64,000 nucleotides of DNA from Porites lobata (Eukaryota > Cnidaria > Anthozoa > Scleractinia > Poritidae): positions 3,041,001-3,105,000 of the forward strand of contig CALNXK010000037.1 in the NCBI GenBank assembly GCA_942486035.1. Direction: 5' to 3'. Shown in pieces: positions 1-11,003 of this stretch. Made by a program: the position numbers and the translations under genes. Numbering within the stretch: position 1 is the first letter of the stretch; the number at the start of each line of letters is the position of its first letter. Under the pieces are notes generated by a model that saw only the letters and a list, made by a program, of their open reading frames with translations, ran no database searches and had not been told where the DNA came from.

Positions 1-2300
1 TTATTGTCCATTGTCTTTCTTTTTTCCCATGCTATGCCATTCAACTATCATATTTCTAACGTTTCTCGCGCTGTGGAACATAACCACGGGCCAGTAAACT
101 GGACTGACGCTTCCTAGTATATTATTTTGTCCATGAGATTCAGACTTTCATTTTCATATAGACGATGTCTTCATTTAATTAAGAGACGAAAAGCTATAAA
201 TCAGAATAAAGTACTGTAGGGTATGAGCAATGCGAGATTATATGATTGGCCCCTACAAATCTAGCTTATCCGCATTGATGTTAGCAGTGATCAAAGTCGA
301 ATTTCTCCTTGAAGTGACTTAACCTTTGACAGGGGCACCCAACGAGAATATACTTAAATATTTTCGTATTTAAACGGTAGATTTAGGCATAATTTTATCC
401 CCTAAACATTTCTTATCTGTTCGGATTTCCTAGCTGAAAGTCTAGTGATCCGAAAATTATAGGGATCAAAACTTACCTTTTCGAAAGTTTCAACCAGAAA
501 AATGGCTCCCGAAAATTCTAGGTGACCTTTTTAGGGTAAAAATCCGTAAAAATGGGCAATTATACCATTTTTTAGCTGTTCGAAAATCCTAGGAGAGGCA
601 GGCAAGCAAGAAATTTTACGACAAATGTTCCGAAAATTCTAGATCTCAAATCGTCTTCCGAACAGATATGAGGTGTGATAACAGAATTTGATGAATTCCT
701 TTGATTTCAAGCTCGACTCTCTGCCGTCTTGATAAATTTTAGGGATTAGAAATTAGAATCTGTATTTAATGCTCTGAATTATTCAGGCCGATCAGTTCCT
801 TGTCAGTTCTCAGTGTGGCCACTGGCTATATTTCAGTCGTGTTCCTTTTCTGTTTTAACTACAGGATTACGGTACTTCTTTAGTTAAAAATGGCGCTAGT
901 TTTCATAGTTCGGCCAAATGAACAGTTGGAAGCTTAGCTACTGAGCTCAGCTTTTCTCCAGGACAGCATTCCACACGCTCATTAAACGTGTTGAGCAAGA
1001 AGTCATGTGAAGCTCTTTCACTTTAAGACTGTCATTAAATAACAGTTACTGACGCGATGCCAGGGTGCATAAACAGTTGTGTTTTCCTGTGACGATGTTA
1101 CGTTTATTGTTGAGGGTTACGTTATTGTATGAAATTCCATACGGATGAAAAGCTTATGCTACTGGTTTAAGAGTATACTGGCACGTCGGCTTCAGCCTAA
1201 ATCGGCTCCAGCTCGTAATAACTTACAGCAATGTCGCCAGTTCTGGCTACCGACAACCTTGACAAAACACCTGATTTGAAAGTTTAGCGAGTGTTGATCA
1301 CAGTAATGTTCAGTTGCAATTTAAAAGTAAAACACCGTGTGTATTTCGGCATTTGATACCGCTGGTTCTTATAGTGTGCAAGTTGTCTCACAGGGCCCAG
1401 TTTACTGGCTGCAGGTGCCGCTCGTAGGTTTAGTTTTCAAAAATAACCAGCCGATTCTTACTTGCCCCCAAGATGTCCAGCTCCGGACTTCAAAGAACAC
1501 TGCCCTGAAACGTTTTCAAAAAAGATGTAGGTATGCATTTGTCGAGCAGCCTTTTGAAAGAAAATTGATTTTGCCGGAGATAATTGGATAATTAAAAAAG
1601 AAATAATGTGTGATATGATATAGCTTCTGGAAGCAAAGTTATGGAATATTGAATTAGGCACTGAAAAGTTAAGGTAGCATTTTGATAACAAAGGTCAATG
1701 GAATACTAGAAAGATATCAGAATTTTGTAGGAAAAAAAAAATGCTTCCAATTTCGAAAAAATCTCAAGCTAACTTGTTCGAGGTGCTTTTGCTATCCGTG
1801 CAGCTGATGAATTGGATGCTCTGAAATTACTTTTTTTATAATGTTGAGAAATATTTGTTGACACACAGGTGTTGACAGCTGCCTAGAGTTTGAAGGGGAT
1901 TTATGACAAAAGGTGTCATAAGGAAAACAATTACCTGTTAGGCTAAAACCAAGGCACGCCCAAGAGCTTTTTGTATTGTTAGAATGCTAAACTAAAAACG
2001 ATAGTTTATACCCATTGCCTGCAAAAAACACAAGTGATATAATTGAACAAGGCTTGTTTACTTGGGAGATCAAATCAGGTTATTGTGGGCGGCCGACCTG
2101 TCTCAATTAGGATAATCGGACCACCTGTTATCATTAGCAAAACAAAATGAAAAATTGTCTAAAATTATTGCGTCATCCCTTTTTCTGTAGATCCCTGTTA
2201 GAAATCAGTTTCGGGAGACCACAAAAACGATGAAGAAGGAACTTGAAGGAGTAGAACTACAATTATCGCAGAGCTGGAATAATTCCTCACCCTTGACTTG
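1..2300. other. Gene-poor 5' end of window
   Basis: I see no coding exon here that I can support. Open frames are short and lack family resemblance or convincing splice context. About 315-670 is repeat-like (listed separately). The last part, from roughly 2150 to 2315, probably includes the promoter or 5' UTR of the fucosyltransferase-like gene that begins at 2316. Confidence 0.5.
315..670. repeat. Dispersed repeat with recurrent CCGAAAATTCTAGG-like motifs
   Basis: Variants of a short motif (TTCCGAAAATTCTAGG and close forms such as TTCGAAAATCCTAGG) occur about five times between 420 and 645, and a related TGTTCGGATTTCCTAGC lies near 418. The stretch starts near a GGGGCACCCAACGAGAATA string that I recall as a common interspersed sequence in coral genomes. 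The internal repetition is seen directly. The family assignment is from memory. Confidence 0.45.
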
Positions 2301-2315
2301 TAGTTCACGCTTCAG

Positions 2316-3662
2316 ATGACACGATTGTTTACCTTACTTTTGTTTGCACAATTACTCGCAGGACTGTTTATGGCTGCACAATTTTACTTCTTAACTTTAC
2401 AAGATGGTGTCAGGGATTTTCAAGACAAGCGCCTTAAAAGCGCAGCAAATCCTTCAGATGCACTCAGTCGAACAGGAGAAAATTTGCGTTTAAAGGAAGG
2501 ACAATTGTATAACGAGGTGCGCAAATCCCATGTGCAGACTTCACGACGTTTATACTTGACTTATCAACCTCCGGATGGCGGTTGGAATAATCACCGTATT
2601 GCCCTTGAAAATGCAATCATCTTAGCCAAGTTACTCAATAGGACGTTAATTGTCCATCCGGTCGCTTCGCATGACATGGCCATTTCTTTGCGGAAAAAAC
2701 GTCTTGCGCAGTGGAAAAACCTGGAAAAACGTTCGGGAATCAACTGGGTGTATAACCACATGAGTGACAGAGATCTAGTGCCCATTTCACGGGTACTTGA
2801 CCTTGGGCGCATTCGAAGTATTGTAGAAGTTTTTGAAGTTAGGACAAACCATCTAACGTTTCGAGATGAATTTTCGCATTTGAAATGGCATTACGTTTGT
2901 CATTCCGATGCATTGGGTTTTTGGGTTGATTCGATTCCTGCGGGAAACGAGAGTGTAACCCGAGGGATCGCCTTTGTCCCAAATAACAGTTCGAGGAGCG
3001 TTAGGGCGTGTCCTGTGGAAACAGTTCTACTTAAGCACGCTAACAAGCCTGTAATTCGGAGAATTTTAGAAGAACTTCAAAATGTGCAGGCCGATGTCAT
3101 CTACTTGTCCCAAGATACAAGCTACAAAGCTAACGTTCAATTTTTCCACATGAAAGACGCGCTTAAAGCTCAACAGTGGATATTAAGTAGCATGTGGCTT
3201 TCACCTCATGTCTACAAAAGAGCGTTTCAAATCTTAGCAATCCTACCCAAGCCGTTTAACGCAATACATGTTAGACGAACAGATCACAGAGTTAGCTCAA
3301 GCGAGGCGCCTTCTTACTGGCTTCATAACATGGCGAGGCAAAATTTCCTGAACGTGTCAACAGCTCTTTACGTAGCTACAGACGAGCGAGATAAGAACTG
3401 GTTTACGCCGTTTTCCAAAGCAGGATATCAACTGTATTTCTCAGACGAGTTTTTTGAGTCTTCAGGGCGTTCGTACGATATGGACATCCGGGGACTTTAT
3501 GATCAACTTGTCTGCGTACACGCGAAGTTGTTCGTGGGCTCAAAAAGCTCGAGTTTTAGTAGCTTTATTTACCGATCTAGGAAAGAAGTAATGATTAAAG
3601 ATGGTTTAATTCTGAGCCACATGCCAATCGGCTGGTTAGGACACAGACTGAGAAGCAGTTGA
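2316..3662 (+). CDS. GDP-fucose protein O-fucosyltransferase-like, type II Golgi/ER enzyme
   Basis: This single-exon gene encodes 448 aa. The ATG at 2316 opens the frame, and residues 4-28 are a hydrophobic signal-anchor, giving the type II layout of secretory-pathway glycosyltransferases. The start of the catalytic domain carries PPDGGWNNHR (residues 85-94) followed by ALENAIILAKLLNRTLIVHP, the typical first block of the O-FucT family. HVRRTD (318-323) matches the arginine-containing nucleotide-sugar motif, and YVATDE (352-357) plus GSKSSSFSSFIYRSR (408-422) match the C-terminal O-FucT blocks. Four N-glycosylation sequons are visible (108, 211, 224, 346). By family it would transfer fucose from GDP-fucose to protein in the ER or Golgi lumen; its acceptor is unknown and it is not clearly POFUT1 or POFUT2. 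The TTCAG just before the ATG could be the 3' splice site of a 5' UTR intron. Confidence 0.8.
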   Translation: MTRLFTLLLFAQLLAGLFMAAQFYFLTLQDGVRDFQDKRLKSAANPSDALSRTGENLRLKEGQLYNEVRKSHVQTSRRLYLTYQPPDGGWNNHRIALENAIILAKLLNRTLIVHPVASHDMAISLRKKRLAQWKNLEKRSGINWVYNHMSDRDLVPISRVLDLGRIRSIVEVFEVRTNHLTFRDEFSHLKWHYVCHSDALGFWVDSIPAGNESVTRGIAFVPNNSSRSVRACPVETVLLKHANKPVIRRILEELQNVQADVIYLSQDTSYKANVQFFHMKDALKAQQWILSSMWLSPHVYKRAFQILAILPKPFNAIHVRRTDHRVSSSEAPSYWLHNMARQNFLNVSTALYVATDERDKNWFTPFSKAGYQLYFSDEFFESSGRSYDMDIRGLYDQLVCVHAKLFVGSKSSSFSSFIYRSRKEVMIKDGLILSHMPIGWLGHRLRSS

Positions 3663-4148
3663 GAAAGTCCATCAATCGCCATTTTTGACACTCTTTTTTA
3701 AAACTTCATTCATCACGGAAGAGTTGTTTTGTACGAGTTTTGCAACAGAGATCGTGTATAATGGTATTTTGTATCAGTTCTAGTGAAACAATTTTGACAT
3801 TTTTTGTGTAAGCTCAGCCTTTTTTAAGCAGACAGTTAAAAAATCTTTTCAAATTCAGCTGTCACTGTGACGGCCTTTCTTAGTTTCTGTAAATATGTGT
3901 GTATGAACCCATCTTATAATACAAGTTTTTGTATATCTTCTGAGTTCTTTTGACTCTCTCTCTCGTTAAGGTGTTGTTTTACAAGGAAGTAATCCGCGAT
4001 AACCAATAGTTTTGTATGTGATTTGTCCGATCCCATGAAAGGCTCAAATGGATCATTGTTAGGCTAATTGCTATCTTTACAAAAAGCTAAAACGTTTTTT
4101 GCTGCATCAATTAAAACCCAAAAATAATGGTCCACGTTCGTTATTTAA

Positions 4149-4298
4149 GGGCCTGTTTACATGGAGCTGGGGGATGGGGTAACCCGCCTGTCCATATAAT
4201 CTCTCATTTAAATGTGATCACGTTTACTGTTAGGTGGAGTTATCCGCCACATGTTACCTCACCCACGTGGGGTCCCCCACTTCCATGTAAACAGGCCC
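4149..4298. mobile_element. Harbinger-like foldback MITE (TIR GGGCCTGTTTACATGGA)
   Basis: The ends are inverted copies: GGGCCTGTTTACATGGA at the left and TCCATGTAAACAGGCCC at the right. A TAA trinucleotide flanks both ends (4146-4148 and 4299-4301), consistent with the 3-bp target duplication of PIF/Harbinger elements. The 150-bp body holds no transposase, so it would depend on an enzyme supplied elsewhere. Confidence 0.7.
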
Positions 4299-4438
4299 TA
4301 AGACTATATTTAGGGATTAAAACTGTCAAAAGGTGCGATGTAGGAGGGTTTCACGTACTCGACATGTTTGTTAAACTCTGCGCGCGCGTAGCCAAATGAT
4401 TGACTTATTAAGTGTTAAATTTAACTGTGACAAAGTCA

Positions 4439-4722
4439 TGAATATATGAAAATCATATATGAGAACTGCGGGGTGAAGAATTATCTGAAACAAGATCATC
4501 GCAGTTATAGACGCAACTATTGCAGTTGCGAAAAGAAAGCCTGAAAAAGTTCAGGCTTGCATGGGATTCGAACCTTTGACCTCTGCATTACCGGTGCAGC
4601 GCTCTACCAATTGAGCTAACAAGCATGACTGGGAGCAGGTCGCTGAATTGGTTCGTATTAAACCAGCGAAAGGATGATGATGAGGTTACGAATGTATGAA
4701 AATCATATATGAGAACAGCGGG
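4439..4722 (-). repeat. tRNA-derived SINE-like repeat with a tRNA-Thr(GGU)-like head
   Basis: On the minus strand 4625-4554 folds like a tRNA: a six-base-pair acceptor stem, a D arm with GCTC/GAGC, a perfect CTGCA/TGCAG anticodon stem around a CCGGTAA loop (anticodon GGT) and a GGTTCGAATCC T arm. Position 33 is C instead of the near-universal T, and the T stem contains A-C and A-A mismatches, so this is unlikely to be a working tRNA gene. It is followed by a GCCTGAA/TTCAGGC hairpin (4539-4557). A block of about 28 bases containing ATGAAAATCATATATGAGAA occurs at both about 4445 and about 4696, so the unit (about 250 bp) restarts. I recall this composite as a very common cnidarian repeat. Confidence 0.6.
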
Positions 4723-4729
4723 AAAAACA

Positions 4730-6690
4730 CAGAAAAAAAACAGCAATATCCTCGTGACATATTAGGGTATAGTAGTTCAAATTAGACAACCACAACCACA
4801 ACCGGCACACGGGAAGTTTGAACGTCGAAATTGTTTCGTCTCGTTTCTACCCACTAAGAACTGTACTTCGTCTAAACAGATTACGGGTCTACATAGTTAG
4901 GAGGCAGGAACCTCCTAATAGTGTAACCGATAAGCTTATCGATTGGGGTTTCAGCTGAAAATCCTACCAGTGTTGGGAAAATTTGGTGGCCTTGGTGAAA
5001 CGTACCTTTTCCACTCATGTGGGATTTATATTTTTACATTCTTCAGTTCAGTAGCACCATAAGCTTCTACGCCTGCGCATTCTGCTTTAGGCTCATCTTT
5101 AATGGCGTTCGAAGGAAGGATAGTTCCAAAATCTAACCATAGGCATTCAAAGTTTGGCATTTACATCGTCAATAACTCTAGGTTTTGGACTTGTCCTAAA
5201 AAAGGTCTGAGCGTATCAAAAGCGGTGCTCTTTTGCTCGCAGGCGCACCAAGCGTTTTCAAAGAAAAGTCCATGAAGACCAGTCTCGTTCCCAGAGTCCA
5301 CGTTGCTTTGTCCGGCGGAACGGGCCCGATGTCGCTGACCAAAACGATCGCGGCCTCTGGAAACCAGATTGCATGAAGACATTCTTGCTGAAAGAAGCCT
5401 CACACGTTTGATCGCGATGGAGGCTTATCCGATGATCGAGTTAACATTGTTATGTTTGAGTCATACGAGCAAACCATAGTTCTGACAACTCGGCCTTCGC
5501 TCTGCCCAGTGGTGCTGTCTGCAACAGTAGCCTTGCAGCTCTTCAGAACCCCTAATTTAATCGGACCCCTATGGGTCGAAACTCTTTTGTTTTCGGGCTC
5601 GGTTTCATTGATTAATTTGTTTGTTTATTGTTTTCCCAACCAATCCCATGAGGTCTTCCGAGAGCTGCAAGGTCGCTCCAGTAGAAAGCTTTACCGTCAG
5701 TAGGAGTTCTTAAATAAAGAAAAAAAGAGAGAGAGAGAGAGGGCGGGTTTAGTTTTGTCAAGTCGTCCATCTAAAATGTTCAGTGTTGACTCATAGGGAT
5801 TAGTCCACTTTCAAAACTGAAGAGTTTCTTTATTAACACAACGCTTATGTTTCATTTAACTTGGCTTCTATGTGCAATTAATTACAAGTAACTACATACA
5901 CTATTCACAACTGACATTCTTTTAAGTTGTTCTTGTTTTTTAAAAACCTAGACATTATTACAATAATCTTTGTTGTTTTGGTTGCAGACCTCTTTAAAAG
6001 GAAAAGCCAAGTCCTCAAAACCAGCTAAAAATTATACTACACGGAAATTCAAACTGTTTATTTAGACACCACGATGAGCATTGTGATAATGCTGATAATA
6101 CGTATACTGTGCCTACTATATTAAACGTAAAAATTTCGGCTGACTGACTGTCTGATCAGAAATCAAGAAAATGTAAAACCATTAGCAAAACTATAGAAAA
6201 CCCGTTACATTACTATACGGAAAGGACTGATCACGTTACCCGAATCTGCTCTACTAGCCTGCTCCCCAGCTATAGATAAGTTTAGATATTTAAAACATCT
6301 CATATATTAACAACCGTTAGTATTATATTAAAATTCGTTTATACAAATAAAATGAAATAAATTTGTGTTTTTCAATAAAACAAAAATATTCATCTGTTTT
6401 TAATAAAGCAACTTATTCATATATTATTATATGTTACCTTTTTGCTCTACCCTTCCGGAGCACTATCACGCTGTGATACTGAAATTAAACCATTTTCAAC
6501 ACTTCATATGGAATGCGAATCAGTTTTTGTAAAAAAATATATTACTTTTCAAAGTTTGCGATTATTTCACCTAGCTGTGTTTAGTTTTCAAGTAAAAGTT
6601 AGGAAAACTTCGAAATATTACCAGGATTTGTCCTTGTCAATCATCTCCAAACGTTTGTTTTGTTTTCAAATTAAGTTATACTTCTTCCTG
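4730..6690. other. Intergenic stretch without a supported gene
   Basis: Only short open frames occur here. I see no splice-consistent exon pairs and no recognisable protein. A GA dinucleotide microsatellite lies at about 5727-5741. The segment 5930-6680 is very AT-rich. Confidence 0.5.
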
Positions 6691-6818
6691 TAAGTCTTGC
6701 CAGACTGTAAATGCCTTGAAGACATGACGCAGTTTTGTTCAACGAATTACAGGTTTCAGTTTGGCCACGCGAGCAGAAACAAAATTACACGATATTCCTC
6801 TTCCCGCACATTTCTTAT

Positions 6819-6923
6819 CTCCCACGCAGCCGTTTTTGTTTCGTCACGCGTCACACAACGTTCCTTTCGAATTCTTAGGGTCGAGGAGCGTTGCGTGACG
6901 AGACAAAAACGGCTACGTGGGAG
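6819..6923. mobile_element. Foldback MITE, GCCGTTTTTnGTnTCGTCACGC family, copy 1
   Basis: A near-palindrome: CTCCCACGCAGCCGTTTTTG at the left is mirrored by CAAAAACGGCTACGTGGGAG at the right, with CGTCACGC and GCGTGACG inside both arms. Four more copies lie in this window near 17.5, 28.6, 49.7 and 60.4 kb. The element ends about 190 bp upstream of the ATG at 7115, so it lies in or next to that gene's promoter. Confidence 0.75.
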
Positions 6924-7114
6924 CAACACCGCGGCAAAACGTCTACGCATGCGCCAGGTTGAGCATTTCCGGTCTCTTTTGCAGTCACACTTTCCAGTCA
7001 GATCAAAGTCTCGCGCGCGCTCTCGGCTTCATTCTGTGTGCAGCTTGTGGTTCAGTTGTTCTGCTTTATGCTGCTCGTGTTTTTGGCTATTTTGTAGTTA
7101 TTGAAATTGCTTTT

Positions 7115-7649
7115 ATGGATAACCAGGCACAGATCACTGAAACAATTAGTCGATTAGATTCAGAAAAGGTAAGATGATAATAACTCAGTGTGTAATTTTG
7201 GCTACAGCGTCAGGTAAACTGATTTTCATTCACGAAAATAAAGTTTTTGACTGTTATTTTTCACTTAACCTGGCTGAAACTAAGACATAAAATTAAAACG
7301 TTATCATTGCAAGCTTGTGTATGGTAGTTCTAATTTTCAGCTCTTCAGTTTCTCAGTCTACATGTGTTAAAGCCGATTCAAACTTTATTTGGAAAACGAC
7401 AACACATAATCGCTTTGTAGTTTTGTTTACCAGTGGGTTTTACCGTGTTTTAAAACGAAACTCTTCTGGGTTGATTGCCATGAAACATAAGCTTAATTAT
7501 ACTGTTGAGCCGGTTGGCAGCAAGTTGACAACTCTATTTATTTATTTTTTCATTCTCAGAATCAGAGAGCGAAAGCTGGTTCAGTGGCTTTTAGAAGTCG
7601 AACTTTTCATGCCATGTATTTAGCAGCTAGAAGTTTCGTGTTTGCATGA
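7115..7649 (+). CDS. Two-exon gene for a 47-aa protein of unknown function
   Basis: Exon 1 is 7115-7168 (MDNQAQITETISRLDSEK), ending in a consensus AAG|GTAAGA donor. Exon 2 is 7560-7649, after a TTTTTTCATTCTCAG acceptor, and continues in phase 0 as NQRAKAGSVAFRSRTFHAMY and onward to a TGA at 7647. The assembled protein has 47 residues: a polar N-terminal half and a basic, aromatic and slightly hydrophobic C-terminal half. An AATAAA near 7850 would fit a polyadenylation signal. Upstream DNA (about 6930-7114) is relatively CpG-rich, as in a promoter. I do not recognise a family. The clean splice sites and phase support a real gene, but a longer isoform or a noncoding transcript cannot be excluded. 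Confidence 0.5.
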
Positions 7650-7989
7650 CTGAGATGCAGCCGAGCCGCACAGTCTGAAATTATTGAAGTCTTCAACAAA
7701 AGAACAACCATGTAAAAGAATTAAATAGGCATTTTCTTGAATGAAAGTCATTTATAGGCATGTTTAGTTTCCCGGTGATTGCAGTCATCAAAGTCAAAGT
7801 TGTTATTAAATCCCGCCCATCTTTTGTTTTGAGTTCTTGTTTTCTCTGATAATAAAACAAATTATTGAACGGACTAAAATTTTATTTCCTGGTTTTAGTG
7901 TTTTTATGATAATGATGACGTCTTTATTTTGGTTTCTTTCATAAGTATTGTTATTCTTTTCTTGGCCTTCTCCCAAATTAACTTATGCC

Positions 7990-8550
7990 AAACCAGTAGC
8001 ATGCAAGAAAGCCAGTAAAAACAAATTCGTCTTGTCGAGCGCTCGCGACCTGCAAACTTCAAACATCATTTTCACCGTTGGTGCAAACAGATAACCATGT
8101 GGTGCAAAAGTTTGAGAATAGAAAAATATATAAGCTTTCGAATGAAGTGATTTTTTTGGCTCCCTTTTTTGTCTGTTTCGCCCTTTTTGCTTTTAAACTT
8201 GGCGCGACGGCAAAGTTATGCTTACGCTATTGGTTTATACACTAGACCGGAAATAAAAAACTGACCGGATATTAAATTTTGTGCTCATGCGCATTGCGTT
8301 TTGCCGCGGTGTTCGTGGGAGCAGTGGGAGCACATTTCAAGTGCTACACTCGTCTTTCGTTTTGTGCGCCCGCGTTCCTTCGCGCATAATGGGGAGGATG
8401 CAAATTGGAATCACCCAACAAACGGCTGGAAATGGAGGAAAGCGCTTTTCTGGCGTTTCGGACTGTTAATTGCACGAGTTTTCTCGCGTTAAGAATTTCA
8501 CTTTGTTTGTAACGAGATAAATTTGTTTCTGGCTTTAAAATACTACGCAA
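7990..8550. other. Intergenic, no gene seen
   Basis: This is the gap between the 47-aa gene and the 3' end of the minus-strand gene that stops at 8557. Short overlapping open frames around 8280-8550 have no splice or family support. Confidence 0.4.
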
Positions 8551-8556
8551 CTATCT

Positions 8557-9942
8557 TTATTTACGTTTACGTCTAAAGAAACGACTACTGAACGGAGCAG
8601 AGCTGTAACCTTGGGACAGGGAAGTTGAATGAGTAGAATTCATAACTGTACTTGCAGAGCCCAGGCTACTAACTTCTTCCTCTGAAATAATATCGTACTC
8701 GTCCAAACCACGTCCATGAGTTGGCAACACTTTCTCTGATGTACTTAACTGAGACATGGTTCTACGCACTAAAGCATCAGTAAAGTACTTGCATTCTAGA
8801 AAGTTCCGCATCTGTAGCTGGTTTACAATATTTTCCCGCCACTTTTTACTCGCAGCACGTTTCATGAACTTGGCGCTCATACGGGATTTTTCACATCCGG
8901 GTGAGTATGAGTCTTCACTTTCCGTCTGTTTTTCTTCCGCAAGAGTTCTTTGTCGACTGAGGTAGGTGCTTGCTAAATGCGCGATGCTGTCCGTTCTAAC
9001 ACGTCTCTCAGCGTCGACCTCATCCACTAAAAAGCTGGAAGTCCCATGACTTCTTATCGCTAGAGCAAGCTCCGATCTATCAATTGACTCAACCTCCATG
9101 CTTAATGAGGCAGTAGTACTCACTGAAGGTTCATTCGGATGACTTAGTTCACCATACTTATTTAAATAATCCGCAAGTTCCCTGTTTATTCTTACCTTGG
9201 CCCGGCATCTTTGTCCCTCGGCCTGGAGCTGTGAGAATCTTTTCGTCTCCGCATCGTTTCGCTGTTTAAGCTGCCACACAATATTTTCTCTCCACCAACA
9301 TACTCCAGAACCGTTGCTCGATATCCGTTGCAATGGTAAAGGTCTGCGCTTCGGTGACAAACTATCACTTTCCGTGTCCTCTAACAAAGTGCATGATAAA
9401 CATTTATTTTGCGCGTTTTGAATATCAACTATAACAGACGGATCCGCGCTGATGTTAAAATCACCAGTCTTTGTTCCTTCAAGAGGGGTGCTGTGTGCTG
9501 GTTCTCCAGAAATGAACTCCTCTTTAGACGACGGAATAATAATGTATTCATCAAAATTTGTTTGTTCTCTCGGGCGATAGAGTATTGGTTCCTGCTTAGG
9601 TGTTGAACACGCGCTCAAGTCTACGCTGATAATGTCGTAATCCGCGGCAAGGTCTAGCTTGGGTTTCCTTGCCCGCGCTTCGCTTACGCATCTTTTACAC
9701 CGACATCGTTCTACTTCATCATCGCCATAATACCCAGAGTTCACAAATTCCTCACTGTACAGCCCGCTTTCTGAGCTACTACTGTACGCGTGACTGTTCT
9801 TACGTGACCTGCGTGACGAGAAGCGTGACTTCCGCCGTCTTGAGGACTTCTTTGAACTTGATGGACTATTCGGGTCTCCCCAACTTGCGTCGATATTTTT
9901 AAGAACGTGGAGGTAAGAGTTGACCACATACATTACACCTGG
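8557..9942 (-). CDS. Unrecognised basic, Ser-rich protein with duplicated WREN motif and LIR-like motifs (terminal exon)
   Basis: One open frame covers the whole exon. A strong acceptor (CCCTCTTTTCTCTTCAG, minus strand) just above 9942 shows that this is the last exon. Translation could start at the in-exon ATG at 9933 (458 aa) or come from upstream exons; a phase-0 candidate is 13906-13835, ending AAAG|GTAAAT, which would give 485 aa, but it is weakly supported. An alternative unspliced start is the ATG at 9981 (474 aa, numbering used here). Visible features: a Ser/Arg-rich basic block (41-64), CRCKRC (93-98), two copies of WRENIVxQLxxRN (230-242, 381-393), three acidic-aromatic motifs YDII, YIII and YDII (115, 146, 429), and a basic end RFFRRKRK. 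No transmembrane segment is visible. The stop codon lies inside an AATAAA. I do not recognise the family. Confidence 0.6.
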   Translation of the reverse strand, partial: PGVMYVVNSYLHVLKNIDASWGDPNSPSSSKKSSRRRKSRFSSRRSRKNSHAYSSSSESGLYSEEFVNSGYYGDDEVERCRCKRCVSEARARKPKLDLAADYDIISVDLSACSTPKQEPILYRPREQTNFDEYIIIPSSKEEFISGEPAHSTPLEGTKTGDFNISADPSVIVDIQNAQNKCLSCTLLEDTESDSLSPKRRPLPLQRISSNGSGVCWWRENIVWQLKQRNDAETKRFSQLQAEGQRCRAKVRINRELADYLNKYGELSHPNEPSVSTTASLSMEVESIDRSELALAIRSHGTSSFLVDEVDAERRVRTDSIAHLASTYLSRQRTLAEEKQTESEDSYSPGCEKSRMSAKFMKRAASKKWRENIVNQLQMRNFLECKYFTDALVRRTMSQLSTSEKVLPTHGRGLDEYDIISEEEVSSLGSASTVMNSTHSTSLSQGYSSAPFSSRFFRRKRK

Positions 9943-11003
9943 CTGAAGAGAAAAGAGGGAATTTAGATTTCCTTCTCTCATTTAAATGCATTCTAACTTA
10001 ATTAGTAAACTGACTTTCTAGTCCAGTCGTTTTGTGGTTGTCACAGAACTAATTGCAACAGAAGCTTCTCTTCACCAATCATTTAGGATTAGACTATATA
10101 TAAACTTTATTAAAAGTCCCAAATGATTGGAGCATGGAAACATTGCAAAATTTAACCCCATTTCTTACGGGCATTTTTGGTTCCCAGGGACCTGGTCCGT
10201 GATTTCTTTCTGTAGCTTCAACAATACAAATCAGTGGGGCGTTTTGTGACTTCCGATATGTTTTTAAGGATAGTTTTCTAACTCTAAAACAGTTGGAATA
10301 TCTTCTGTTGCAATTAAATCTAGGTTTACGTACTTTTTGTTCACCAAATGACGAGACTATTCTTCTAAGTTTTCTTACAGGGTTAATTAGTGCAGTGAAG
10401 GCTTTGTCGCCATACAGACCAAGGATTGGCACAGATTTTGGCTTTGAACAACTTAGCCTATGTGTTATGCAACTGAGAGCTGTAAGGTTTCTCAAAGTTC
10501 AATGTTAGCAGAAAAATTATTCAAACTAAGTCACTAATTAAAAAAAGGAAAAATGACAAGCCATTTGCTTTGGACACATGATTGTACATTTTTATTTAGT
10601 GAGATTAGAAAAACTTTGAATATGATGCTGTAAAAAGCAAAACCTTGTTTCTATACAGCCTTAATGGTTCTTGGTATTTAATGGTCAATAATCTTTTTAT
10701 ATACATTCTATAAACAGGAGAGGTTGTATAAGAAGGTAGTAACTTTCATTGTGAGCTTAGAGTATCTGCAACCTAAGCCTCCTTTTAAACTAGGAAACCA
10801 ATACAGTGTCCACAATGCTCACTCAGTTGCGCTAAAGTCGGTTAATTCTAAAAGAGACTGGGTGACAAAAAAAGCAACGTTGTTACGTGCACATAACACT
10901 ACATGACAACTAGCTTGCATGGCAGGTGTTTGAAAGGGAAACAGACAGTTTGGGTACATGCCTGATTTCATTCTTTCCCTTTGGCTTCCCCCTCGCTACA
11001 TGA

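Noticed and set aside
4554..4625. Functional tRNA-Thr gene
   Set aside because: C at position 33, mismatched T stem and attachment to a repeat tail indicate a SINE-like copy.
6697..7104. 135-codon plus-strand frame
   Set aside because: Runs across MITE copy 1 and the promoter of the 7115 gene; the sequence is low-complexity and cysteine/serine-biased.
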